Part shown: one piece after another, positions 52,795 to 62,808 of the stretch
Numbering within the stretch: position 1 is the stretch's first letter
How the letters are laid out: every line of letters begins with the position of its first letter
Assembly: GCA_002811645.1 (NCBI GenBank)
Contig: PDIP01000030.1
Location: forward strand, 152,383-216,382
Source of the DNA: Corallochytrium limacisporum
Taxonomy: Eukaryota; Opisthokonta
Length of the DNA: 64,000 nt
Direction of reading: 5' to 3'
The notes under the pieces: generated by a model
Databases searched by the model: none
What the model saw: the letters and a program-made list of their open reading frames with translations, nothing else
Told to the model about the DNA's origin: nothing
Position numbers and translations under genes: made by a program

Positions 52795-53252
52795 TTATTC
52801 AGAGGGCCGTGCCTGGGCGCTCGTCATGGGGGCTACTCTAGCGTCTGATGGCTCCTGCTCGCTGACTCCTTCCTTGTCAAGGTTCTTGAGTCCAGGTAGG
52901 GAGGTCAATACCTCCAGACGGTAGTCACTCACCTCAGTCACCGGATTGTGCGCAAAGCTCAAGGACTGTAGGCACTTGATGCCGGCCAACTTATTCACCT
53001 CTTCCAAAGTGGCTACTTGATTACCCCGCAAGTTTAGAACTCGCAGCTTTGGTAGCCCTGTGCTGAATCGATGTAAGTGCTGAATAGCATTGATGCGAAG
53101 GTGGATGACCTCAAGCTTAACTCATGCAGGTATGTGACATCGGTCAGATCCTTCCCGGAAAGATCACAGCGCACGTAGGCCAAATGCAGGTCATTGGAGT
53201 CCTTCGCTAGTTCTGACAGGCCAGCAGCAATCTGTGATTTCAGCGGAGGCAC
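52795..53252 (-). pseudogene. LRRC23: LRRC23-like flagellar protein remnant
   Basis: Two frames read in order on the minus strand give the ends of an LRRC23-type protein (a radial-spoke leucine-rich repeat protein of axonemes). The 5' part is family-like (DLHLAYVRCDLSGKDLTDVTYLHEL). At about 53107-53115 one base is missing, and the next frame continues VIHLRINAIQHLHRF, LRVLNLRGNQVATLEEV, LSFAHNPVTEVSDYRLEVL and PGLKNLDKE, the usual last repeats and cap. About 150 residues remain against some 340 in animal LRRC23: the central repeats are absent, as if deleted. No ATG suits the 5' end (a GTG opens the frame at 53252; an ATG at about 53315 is closed by a stop after five codons). No splice signals explain the shift. 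I judge it a pseudogene with frameshift and internal deletion. Confidence 0.75.
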
Positions 53253-53965
53253 GGGGCGCTCGGCGATGTCTAACGTTGTCCTCTCCCCGCGGAACTATCT
53301 ATGCTTCCTCTGCCATGCTTGTTGTACGTTGTCGTAACCCCAAGCTTTCTGTTGCTAAGTTAGTAATATATGCATTACACTATCTGTAGATTATGCTTGT
53401 CTCAAAGCAACTGTGTAATTACTTGCCAGTGACGTTTCAGGCACTTTTGTAGCCTTCGCACCGCCGAATTGAGACGAGAGCGGGTTCGGACGAGCGGACT
53501 ATGCGAGTCTCTATGCTACCCCACCGCCCTCTTCCACTCGACCCCTCCGCATCCGAAGGCTACTCTCGCTCAGCCAACACACTGAAACCCTCGTTAATAG
53601 TTAGGTACTTGGAGAGGTCCGTTGGGTACATTTTCCAGGGAACTATTGTGGGTCGGGGAGATACACACCCAAATGAAACGCCCGGTACTCATGCAGGAAA
53701 CGACGAGAAGAGGGTGCGCGGTCAAAGTGAAACCTCTATGTCAGGGCTTATAGAGTATTTACTTCCGAAAGAGCTACGGTCGCCACAGGAGCCTACGAAT
53801 ATATTTAAACACAATTGTCATCACGAAAGCAAATTACAGTCTATTCTTTGGTCCAAAACACTATTCCCGCCATGAGGCTGGCCCCGTGGTCAAAGAGCAG
53901 ACTAGCCATGTGAATCAACATTAATTACAAACGTGCTACTATGCACTAAGAACGGATACGCAAAC
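53253..53965. other. Head-to-head interval, LRRC23 remnant / TPR gene
   Basis: About 0.7 kb with no recognisable gene or strong G-run. An ATG frame at 53501-53875 looks random. Confidence 0.45.
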
Positions 53966-54955
53966 ATGACGTCTGCCATCGGGAAAACTTATAGCCACAG
54001 GCAGTTTGTCTTCCATCTATTCAGGCAACTGTATAGAAGGAGTGATCGGTTGGATAAGAATCCTGCACTAAAGATACTATGCTTCCCGCTCCCACGCAAA
54101 ATCACAGACCTGTCTGCTGTGAAGAACACAATGGCAAAACTCGGACTAGAAGAGCCCACGACACCGCCAACAGTGTCCAAGATACCGTTCAAGAAAGTCA
54201 CTTCAGAAATATTCCATGACCATATACATGAGCCATTGGCTCCACAGGGGCAAGCAACTCAACTTCTGGAAGCCGCATTGGTGTGCACGAAACACATTGA
54301 TGACTCACTGGAATTAGCAAACTTTGTCGGGTTTGATGCAGAGGCTGCAAAAGGGCCTTTGGGTAAAGATAAGCAAGAAATCACCGAGAACGATTTTTAC
54401 GATCGGCAGCGAGCGCAGTTCGAAGTCACGGGAGCAAAAGATAAGCTGATTGCCCTTGACCATGCTTTAAAGCTCAACCAGTCCGCAATTACCGCTAGCT
54501 CTAGAGATGCGGACAAAGCCATGGAACTCTACGATGACAGCCTAAAATTTTTCCCAACCGCAGAGGCATATGTTGGGAAGGCAGAAATCTGTACGCAGCG
54601 GGGTGATGAAGTGGACAAAGCCATTTCCCAGTGCCTAATGGGTCTCGCAATTGACAAAGAGTACGGTCCCGCCTACAATCTAATAGCCAGTTGCCACCTG
54701 AACGCTGGGCGGGAGGATGAGGCAATTGAATGGTTTGAGATGGCTAAGCGAGCAGCGAGGACAAAGCAACGCCACTTTCCGTATCTGCAGCTTGGAAACA
54801 TCTACGCACTTAAGCGACGGCGGCTCGATCGGGCCCTGCGAGAGTACCTTGGAGCGCTTAGTCTGCAACCAGATAATGAGCAAATGCAACGGTACGTCGG
54901 TGACATTGCAGTCGCGGTGCGGGATCTACAAAAGGCACACAGTAACCGCCAGTAG
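53966..54955 (+). CDS. TPR-repeat protein of unknown function
   Basis: A 329-residue protein if started at the ATG at 53966, or 274 from the ATG at 54131 (MAKLGLEEPTTPP), which I find the more natural start. The C-terminal half has at least three TPR-like helical pairs (DADKAMELYDDSLKFFPTAEAYVGKAEI, then EYGPAYNLIASCHLNAGREDEAIEWFEMA, then RHFPYLQLGNIYALKRRRLDRALREYLGAL). The middle is charged and helical. The partner cannot be guessed. It converges on the DUF4272 gene with 53 bp between stops. Confidence 0.72.
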   Translation: MTSAIGKTYSHRQFVFHLFRQLYRRSDRLDKNPALKILCFPLPRKITDLSAVKNTMAKLGLEEPTTPPTVSKIPFKKVTSEIFHDHIHEPLAPQGQATQLLEAALVCTKHIDDSLELANFVGFDAEAAKGPLGKDKQEITENDFYDRQRAQFEVTGAKDKLIALDHALKLNQSAITASSRDADKAMELYDDSLKFFPTAEAYVGKAEICTQRGDEVDKAISQCLMGLAIDKEYGPAYNLIASCHLNAGREDEAIEWFEMAKRAARTKQRHFPYLQLGNIYALKRRRLDRALREYLGALSLQPDNEQMQRYVGDIAVAVRDLQKAHSNRQ

Positions 54956-55008
54956 TAGATATTTAACATGTCACACTAGTTAACTGTAGTTTTATTTTAC
55001 ACATTACA

Positions 55009-55866
55009 TCAAATCAATTTCCATTCCGAAATCCCGGCCAACCAGTTCAAAGTGAATGTTCGAGCCTGAGCAATCAGATTCACTGCAGCCATTTGTTCCC
55101 GTGTTAGTTCACCGAAGCCCTGATCTCTAATCAAGAAGTCACCGCTGTCGCTGACGCCGTCAATTTCACCATCGGCGTGGGCCTGCCTGGCCACCTGCTG
55201 GATGACGTTCCAAATGTCGTCACGTTCCTCTTCGGATTTCTCCATCAGCGCCTCCATATATGTCCGCCAGTGCCATAAGTGGGCCTCTCGGGTCGCTCGG
55301 ATGACTTGGTCTGTATTGCGCACTTCCAGGGCCTCGTTGATGAAGTTTTCAATGGATACAGGGTGGTTGGGTACAATACCAGTCAACTTAAATGACATGG
55401 TCGCATCGAATCCTTGCAAAAAGTCTGGCATTGTTTGGTGCAGGCTGAGCACCCAAAGCAGTGTGCCAAGGGACTCCCAGTAGTGCTGCAGCTGCAGCAA
55501 GCGTTTCTCCCGCCACTTACCCAGTTTTTTATCTAAAAGAGCCTTCTCCTTGACCGTAAAGTTGGTCTTGAGCATCTCAACGGCTTTACGAACGCCCGCG
55601 TCTCCCTCCAAATGTCTGCTCTGGGTCATACCCTCGTTTTGCTTGACGGCCGCTTCTAAACCCCAGCGACTCAGTATGGTATGACAGCATGCTGCTCGGA
55701 CCGCAATTTCCTTGGTAGATTTGAGTTTCTCCCAAGTCAGAGTTTCATAGGCCCCGGCAGGATCTGTAAGGAGCGCAGAATCCAATTCTTTAGGTGGCGG
55801 TGCAGAACTATAGAACCGAGGCCGACGCACTGTCCATGGCCGCACCGAACGAAAGGCCCTGAGCAT
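55009..55866 (-). CDS. DUF4272-like protein, probably mitochondrial
   Basis: A 285-residue protein. The first about 25 residues (MLRAFRSVRPWTVRRPRFYSS) are a textbook mitochondrial presequence. The rest fits the DUF4272 pattern known mostly from bacteria: an early EIAVRAACCHTILSRWGLE helix, a central HYWESLGTLLWVLSLHQTMP resembling the family's alternating EALWVLLWALG, and a final LIAQARTFTLNWLAG before a Trp. No function is known for the family. This call is by pattern only. The neighbour tail to tail is the TPR protein. Confidence 0.6.
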   Translation of the reverse strand: MLRAFRSVRPWTVRRPRFYSSAPPPKELDSALLTDPAGAYETLTWEKLKSTKEIAVRAACCHTILSRWGLEAAVKQNEGMTQSRHLEGDAGVRKAVEMLKTNFTVKEKALLDKKLGKWREKRLLQLQHYWESLGTLLWVLSLHQTMPDFLQGFDATMSFKLTGIVPNHPVSIENFINEALEVRNTDQVIRATREAHLWHWRTYMEALMEKSEEERDDIWNVIQQVARQAHADGEIDGVSDSGDFLIRDQGFGELTREQMAAVNLIAQARTFTLNWLAGISEWKLI

Positions 55867-58800
55867 TGTTGCTCTGCGTTTCTTTAAAGCTAGCGGCTAC
55901 GTTTTGCTATCATGAACGGATCACCTAACTGCGGAAGCTACTACATTAAAATAGCCTTGTGCACATTTTCCACTGACGTCTGCGTGGGTCCCAGATTCGC
56001 CAGGCTCCCGGCCACCTCCCACCGCTCGGTTCATTTACTATGAGATTTGACCACCTCCTATAGCCAATGGCTTAGGAACGGGCCGAGCGTCAAAATGGAA
56101 CCCAACGCTTTCTAAATCAAAGAAACCAATATATTCAAAGATTCAAACAAATTTAATTGATTACCGCGTCGTGTCTATTTTTGCTCTCATTCTGCCGTCT
56201 GGACGAAGAAGAAAGAGACAGGCAATGCAGTACATTCAATATAGGATCCACCCTTGCGAAAGAAAGTGACCATAAGAAACAGCAGGGAAATGAAAATGAA
56301 ACTTTCATGGCGTCTCCGATACAAAAACAATGAAGCTGCTTACCCAACGAACGCTCTCCGCGAGGCTCGTTATGAGGACAAGAGAAGGAACACCCCCGTC
56401 TCTGACAATGTGCCAGGGGCAAAACTCGTGTTTGCTTGCCGTTGATGATTCCACGGACCCATGCATTCAGCACGCATGGGACTACCTTCATGAACCACTC
56501 TCACAGGAACTGACGTGATAGCGCCCGGCCGCAAAGCACGAATCTCTGCAATTTTTACCCCCCTATCTTTTTTCCAACAGCCGCTCCACCGGATTTGTTG
56601 GGGATGTGTTGTCTTTGTTCTTACGCGCGTCCGTCCACGGGCTCTACAATGAACCGGGAGCGACCGCCAGCGACCGCCTGTTACTATTACTGACTCTGTT
56701 GGGTTCGGTCTCTCACCCCCCCTCTGCGGGTGACGCTCCACGTCTCCCTGGGCATGCTCCCCAGGTACAAACTACGGGCAGCAGGGATGTGACTGTTGTA
56801 TTTTTTTTGTTGCGAAGCGATATGACGGAAGGTATTTCCTGTTCATATGTTTAGTATACAACAACAACATGCCAGGAATGCTTCCGTGGGAGCTTGCCCG
56901 TGGCTAGAGAGGGTTGATGAGAGCACTCATTCGTTCTACTGGTGCCTTTCGTGAAATCACGGCTGGTGTTGAATTTGTTGTTTCACTACTAAAACATAAC
57001 CAACGGGAAGAGACAATTTTCTTCTTGCTGGCAAATCACTCAGCTGTGTCACCGCCGGTCGAAAGAGTGGGGGGGGGGGCGTGTGGAGGAAAGTTTCAGG
57101 CTGCTCCAAGAAAAATTCCATTCGAGCAAATCACGCGGGATGACAGCGGCCGCTCGAAAAGCCATTCGGGAGCACGCACATCTAGCGTCTGGGGGGTTCG
57201 ATGCCGCGGGTTGCGATGGTGAACGACCCAACGGGCCCCCAAAACTAGATTACAAATCAAAATTGCTTTCCCTATGTTTATACTGTAAACTGTAGATCAT
57301 TCTTAGAAAATTGATTGAGACCAGCCGGTCGCGTGTTCACTGGAACGACCAAAACGCACCCAACCCATCCTTGTCTTTTGTCTCACCACTGTTCACCGGC
57401 AGCATCGTGTACAGACTCTTACACTGATAAGTCACAAAGAAGTGGCCATTGGGCATGGTCAAAGGCAACGACAAACATGCTCTGTGTGGGGTGAGTGTAT
57501 TTATGTTCAACGCGGGGTATGCTCTCTGCCCGCTGAGTGGCTCACTTTCATTGACCTCCACAGGCATGTCATACCAACCTGAATCTTCTTTCACCGTTTT
57601 CCGGCCTGCAGATCGTACCAGTTGCTGATGCATGGAACATCGAGCATCCATCAACTCAAGGCAAAGAGATAGTGCTCAGATTGTCATATTTTTATCATGT
57701 CATAAAGGCCTTGTCGCTGTCAATGCGGGCAGAGTCCAAACAGTGGGAGAGTTATCGAGTGTTGCACCATCAACTCGAACATCACGAATTGACAGCAACG
57801 AATAGCCCCATCCCATCAGCATCGGCATTATCACTTGAGCTAGTGGCGCTGGCATGTCCTATGCATCCACAAACCACAGATCACAAAAAGATCCCACTGA
57901 TGTCAATACAGGTCGTAGAACTAGTCACGTATTCAATCTTTCCAGAGTACAAGTTTCCGAAGCAGACTGGACGGTCGTTTTGAAAATCGGGACCGGGCGT
58001 CCAGGCTCTGTACACCTTGTGGCTGGTCCCTCCGTAGAATACTGTTTTGAGGAAAGGACAGTTATGCAGCACCGCGGGGCGCGCTGTTACGTAACTCTAT
58101 TGCTACGACATCCCTGTTGCCTGCTGGATTGCTTCTCGTGGTCGGCGCTGGAGGGTGTTGAGGCACGACAAGCAATACTTTTTCAGTACTTCCACTATAA
58201 AGTATCGGCCCATACTATTTTTTCCTCTAATGACGCCGGCTGGCCCCGTCCTTCCACACATTTCTTGAGAGTCACTACACAACATTACACCAGCTTCCGA
58301 GCAGACAAGCGAACATCGTTGGAAAGTGCCTCCACATAACAGGTATTGACCATACACTCCTGTCCTGTCCCTCGTTACCCCTCCTTTATCCGAATTCCCC
58401 CTCCCCCTTTTTCTTGATTCCTGTAGGAAAGTGATTTGACAAGGTTGTCTTTTTTAATTCGTTTTGTTTCTTTTTTATTTTTTACTGGGCCTTTCTCTCG
58501 TTTCCTTTGGCCCATGGGGAAGCGAGAAGGTATTGGGAGGAGGGAGGAGGGTGTTGTGGGGAGAACAAGACCATTGGATCAAATAAAAAGAAGCAGAAGA
58601 ATTCACCCCTGTACCGCCAACACCAACTTTATTCGTCTTCGCAGAAATTCGTCTCCACCAATGAAATTCTTAGGTTCATTCACTATGCAAATAACGATCA
58701 AAAAGCAGGGACGAATTGGGCAAGCGGGCATCTTGTCCCCCAGTGGGCGGAGTGCACGACACCCACCCACTCGACCAACGCCGTGCAGTGTGTGCATCAA

Positions 58801-59145
58801 CCATCATCGCCGCTGTCATTTGGTTCGAATCTCAAAGAACCAAATTCGGGCCGTGTGGTAGGGTCCCCGGGGCCCCAAGGGGAGGGGTTTCTGATGCCAA
58901 AGAGTTGTCACAAATTGCGAGTTTCTTCGGGCAACAGAACTCGTACATATAACACCGAGGCGGAGACTTCCTTTTGCCGGCGCTGGTAGCAGTCAGCTAT
59001 ACTGAACGCCTCGGAGCGCCAGTTTCGAGAAAAAATTGCAAGATTTCCCCTTTCTTTTTTCTTATTTTGTTTTTCTGAATTCTACACACTCGGAGGGGGG
59101 GGTCGTTTGCTCGGTACAGCCGTGCTTGGGGAGGGAGCCCCCCGG

Positions 59146-59199
59146 NNNNNNNNNNNNNNNNNNNNNNNNNNNNNNNNNNNNNNNNNNNNNNNNNNNNNN
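59146..59199. other. Assembly gap (54 Ns)
   Basis: A run of 54 unknown bases. The left flank GGGGAGGGAGCCCCCCGG is a GC hairpin-like sequence similar in style to the flank of the first gap; the right flank starts with a CG repeat. Confidence 0.95.
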
Positions 59200-59282
59200 A
59201 TCGCGCGCGAAAATTGGGCTCCCATTCCTTGACCGTCCAGTACTGAACAAACAAGCCAAAAATGTAACCAGGAAAAAAGGGG

Positions 59283-59284
<2 letters not shown>

Positions 59285-59319
<35 letters not shown>
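59285..59319 (+). repeat. (GA)n microsatellite
   Basis: About 17 GA units directly after a G-run, in gene-free sequence. It falls in the same interval as the second gap. Confidence 0.95.
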
Positions 59320-59324
<5 letters not shown>

Positions 59325-60531
59325 TGAGGGTAACCTGCGAAATTTCAGGAACAATGAAACCGGCACAGGCCGGGGAGGGGTGGCCGCGCGACAAAGGAGA
59401 TAAAAGGGAAAAAAAGGCAGTCCCCCAAATATTTTAGACACGAAAAAGGAAAAAAGAAAAGGAAAAAGCAATACAACCTTAACAAAGACGAAGGTGCAGG
59501 GAAAGAGGAATGTATTGATGCAACCGCAGAACGCGAGTAAACCAACATATTTTTTCCTCGGCGGAAAATTTCCCATGAAGTGACAAATCATTTCATAGTC
59601 ATTCAGCAATTTCCCCATTGTTATAGCAAACATATGCGATATAAACAAAGGCGTGTTGATACTACGGAAGCGAACTGGCTGTGGAATGCAACTGCGAAAG
59701 ACGGAGAAGGTCGCAAATACCGCACATTTTCCCAGTACAAAATGTATTACGGCCTTTCCCAACGACGCTCCGGAGCCAAATTCTCGGTCGGATCTACGCA
59801 GAAATAGTGATGTCCGCACGCCAAAAGCCAAAATCTATCTACCGTGCTGGTAAGTATTGAATGTACTGAGATTTTGGAACAGAAAAGTTAGAAACCGATC
59901 GGTCTGGATAAGATTCTGTTGCACAGTCGCTACGCAGTGACCGAATCGGATAGGAGGGGGGAAGGGGAGGGCGCAATGCTTCTGTGCAAATTAAACTGCT
60001 AGAAACTGAGAGACTCGCAATTCAAGGTTCAGTACATTTTGTACTAATTCCGACCAAATATTGAGAGCTGGGGGCCTTGAACCCCACTCCACATCCCCAC
60101 CCTTCCTTTCCTTGCGCGCAACAAAAAGCACGACTTCGGCCGGCTCCATCGCCTATAATTTTGGGCCGTTGTCGAGTGGAAATGACTACAGCAAGGCTGT
60201 CTATCCGGGGGCACAACTGTCATTCCCTGTGTGTGGTGTGGGATCCGGCATCATCCTATACAGGTGATATCGTCCGCCTACGCTTTGCCAAGTAGTGTAC
60301 CTGATACCTCAGTGTCGTGTTTCATTTGTGCTGGTATAAGGGAGCCAACGTCTGAACAGGTATTGGAATCCTGCAAGGAGTGAGACATACCGCCTTGTTT
60401 GAACGGTTTTTGGCGAAAACCGACTGTCACATCCAGAGACCTTGACAGTTATTTGAATGCTTGAGCTAGGATTATAACCTATGCGACCCACCTGGTTCTC
60501 ACCGTTTTAGTCAGTACAGATCTATTCAGCC

Positions 60532-62808
60532 ATGGTGCCTAAGGTGAACGCGGAGGCCGTGCTCACCGCCGCAAAGGAGCGTGGCGGGCTGTACATTGCC
60601 CTCATGTCCTTGCACGGTTTGGTACGCTACGACAACATCGAATTGGGAAAGGATGAAGACACGGGAGGTCAAGTACGTTACGTCGTTGACCTTGCCGAGG
60701 CCTTGTCCAAGCAAGAAGGAGTGCGAAAGGTTGATTTATTAACCCGAAAGATCACCGATCCCAGGGTTGATGAGGAATACGGTAAGGAAATCACCGAGAT
60801 TAATGACAAGTTCCGCATTGTGCGCGTTGGTTGTGGCCCTGAAGAGGAGTACATCCGTAAGGAGAAGCTCTGGTCCCACGTCTATGAGTGTGCAGACAAT
60901 GTCATTGGCTTCTTTACCGAACAGAACGACTATCCTGATGTCGTCCATGGTCACTATGCCGATGCTGGTAAGGTCATGGCCTACGTCAGTCGCATCCTTC
61001 ATGTCCCCCTGCTCTTTACAGGCCATTCGCTAGGTTATGAAAAGATTAAGAACTACCGAGAAAAAGATTGGTCGGATGAAGAGATCGAAGAACATTTCAC
61101 CATGGCTGAAAGAATCGAGGGCGAAGAGTTGGCTTTTGAATGCTCCGAGGCTATTGTGTGCAGTACAAATGAAGAAAAGGAGATGCAATGGGCCAACTAC
61201 GACTCGTATGAAATGGAAAAGATTGAGTGCATTCCTCCTGGAGTGGACATCATGAACAGACGGGAAATTGATTTCTCATCCATGGACGAGTGCCCCTTGG
61301 CACAGTCCATCAATCGGCAGCTCAGGTATCCGGACAAGCCGCTCATTGTCTTACTGGCGCGTGCGGACCAGAAGAAGAATGCTATCAGTCTGGTACGTGC
61401 GTATGGCCAGAGCACAATCCTTCAGGAGAAGGCAAATCTGGTTTTGGTCTGCGGTCGCCGAGAGAAGATTGAGGAGCTTAACGACCACGCCAAAGAGGTC
61501 ATGCTGGAGCTCTTCGAGGCCATTGATGACTATGACCTCTACGGCAGCGTTGCTTACCCGAAGACCCACAAATCCGATGAAGTAGCTTGGCTCTACGACT
61601 ATGCGGCGCGGAGCCGAGGTATCTTCGTGAATTGTGCTCTGCACGAGCCGTTCGGATTGACCGTCTTGGAAGCAGCCGTGGCTGGCCTACCCACGGTAGC
61701 TACCAAGGAAGGTGGTCCCAGCGATTCCATGAAGGTGCTGAGGCACGGTGAGTTGGTTGACCCGCTGTCGGTCGATGAGATCAGAGCCGCATGTGAGAAG
61801 CTGATCACTGACACCAAGTACTGGGAGCAATGCAGTGCCAATGGTCGCGACCGCGTCAAGTACTACTCTTGGGACCAACACTGCAAGACGTTCCTGGAGC
61901 TCTGCAATCGCGTCATCGATTCTCTTGATTGGCAGCCTGTGAAAGCTATGAAGCCGGTCGATATCAGAAGCCAACAGCTTGTTGTTACTAACATTGACAG
62001 CATGTTGAATGTGGATGATGAAGCTCTGTCGCAGCTCAAGTCTTTTGTGGATGACAGTCGCGATGCTGTGACGTTTGGTGTGGCCACCGGCCGCAGTATG
62101 GATCTTGCTGTCCCTGTTATGCGTGATCACTCCCTGCCGAAAGCCAAGTTCCTCATTACGGATGTCGGCACCAGAATTCACATTGACGAGGATGAAATCG
62201 AGGGATGGAAGGAGATCATGAGCTGGAAGTGGGATCGTGAGGCCGTCTTGGACTTCATGGACTCCATTGAAGGGGTGGCACTGCAACCGCGCTCGGTACA
62301 GTCTGAGTTCAAGTTAAGCTACTTCACGTCAGCGAAAGCCCCTCCCAAGCCGGAACTCCTCAGCATGATGCGCAGTCGTGGTATCCATGTCAATGTAATT
62401 CTGAGTGCGTCCAAGTACATGGACATTGTACCGCTGGCGGCGTCAAAGGGGTTTGCCATTCGTCATATTGCCATGCGAGCTGGCCTGCCCTTCAATCAGA
62501 TCCTAGCTGCCGGAAATTCCGGCAACGATGCGGATATGGTCCGTGGTAGCGTTCTTGGTGTGGTCGTGGGCAACCATCTACCCGAACTTGATGCTCTGCA
62601 GGGTGCCAAGGATGTCTACTTTGCTGGTGAGCCTCTCGCATGGGGTGTATTGGAAGGCATCAACTACTACATGGACCACAAGAAGATTCAACATGTGGGA
62701 ACTCCACGCCAGCGGCCAGCACGCAAGGCTCTTCCGGAAGATCGCAAAGCGGCCAAGCGCACAGTTGGGCGATACCGTGCATTCGATCGGAATGCACATC
62801 TTTACTGA
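60532..62808 (+). CDS. Sucrose-phosphate-synthase-like protein with degenerate phosphatase domain
   Basis: A 758-residue two-domain enzyme. Residues 18-465 are a GT4 glycosyltransferase of the sucrose-phosphate synthase type: GGQVRYVVDLAEAL (45-58), VHGHYADAG, FTGHSLGYEK (162-171), IPPGVDI, LLARADQKKN, and the E-x7-E motif HEPFGLTVLEA (Glu372, Glu380). Such enzymes join UDP- or ADP-glucose to fructose-6-phosphate. Residues 480-710 are a HAD phosphatase-like domain as in bacterial and algal bidomain enzymes, but the nucleophile Asp of DxD is Asn487 (TNIDSML) and the first Asp of GDSGND is Asn662. The phosphatase is probably inactive. There is no signal peptide and no intron. Sucrose synthesis is unexpected if this is a fungus-like organism; transfer or ancient retention are options. 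Exact substrate is uncertain. Confidence 0.85.
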   Translation: MVPKVNAEAVLTAAKERGGLYIALMSLHGLVRYDNIELGKDEDTGGQVRYVVDLAEALSKQEGVRKVDLLTRKITDPRVDEEYGKEITEINDKFRIVRVGCGPEEEYIRKEKLWSHVYECADNVIGFFTEQNDYPDVVHGHYADAGKVMAYVSRILHVPLLFTGHSLGYEKIKNYREKDWSDEEIEEHFTMAERIEGEELAFECSEAIVCSTNEEKEMQWANYDSYEMEKIECIPPGVDIMNRREIDFSSMDECPLAQSINRQLRYPDKPLIVLLARADQKKNAISLVRAYGQSTILQEKANLVLVCGRREKIEELNDHAKEVMLELFEAIDDYDLYGSVAYPKTHKSDEVAWLYDYAARSRGIFVNCALHEPFGLTVLEAAVAGLPTVATKEGGPSDSMKVLRHGELVDPLSVDEIRAACEKLITDTKYWEQCSANGRDRVKYYSWDQHCKTFLELCNRVIDSLDWQPVKAMKPVDIRSQQLVVTNIDSMLNVDDEALSQLKSFVDDSRDAVTFGVATGRSMDLAVPVMRDHSLPKAKFLITDVGTRIHIDEDEIEGWKEIMSWKWDREAVLDFMDSIEGVALQPRSVQSEFKLSYFTSAKAPPKPELLSMMRSRGIHVNVILSASKYMDIVPLAASKGFAIRHIAMRAGLPFNQILAAGNSGNDADMVRGSVLGVVVGNHLPELDALQGAKDVYFAGEPLAWGVLEGINYYMDHKKIQHVGTPRQRPARKALPEDRKAAKRTVGRYRAFDRNAHLY

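Larger units (their letters stand above)
55867..60531. other. 4.7 kb head-to-head interval without recognisable genes
   Basis: Between the DUF4272 and sucrose-phosphate-synthase-like starts I find no supported gene. It contains an eleven-G run at 57069-57079, GC-inverted blocks near 58859-58885, the second assembly gap, a GA microsatellite, and an E2F-like GCGCGAAA just right of the gap (59205-59212). Between 57337 and 58357 several overlapping frames on both strands stay open for 60-160 codons; on the minus strand pieces look faintly protein-like (QNDRPVCFGNLYSGKIEY) but are broken and unrecognised. A possible mini-exon with a GTAAGT donor lies at 59811-59849. Confidence 0.45.

Noticed and set aside
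57337-58357. Cluster of overlapping open frames, possible decayed gene
   Set aside because: Minus-strand pieces look faintly protein-like but are in different frames with stops between and match no family I know. I mention them only in the interval entry.
58661-58680. Similarity to an 18S rRNA core string (GAAATTCTTAGG)
   Set aside because: The match is about a dozen bases and the surrounding sequence does not resemble 18S rRNA.
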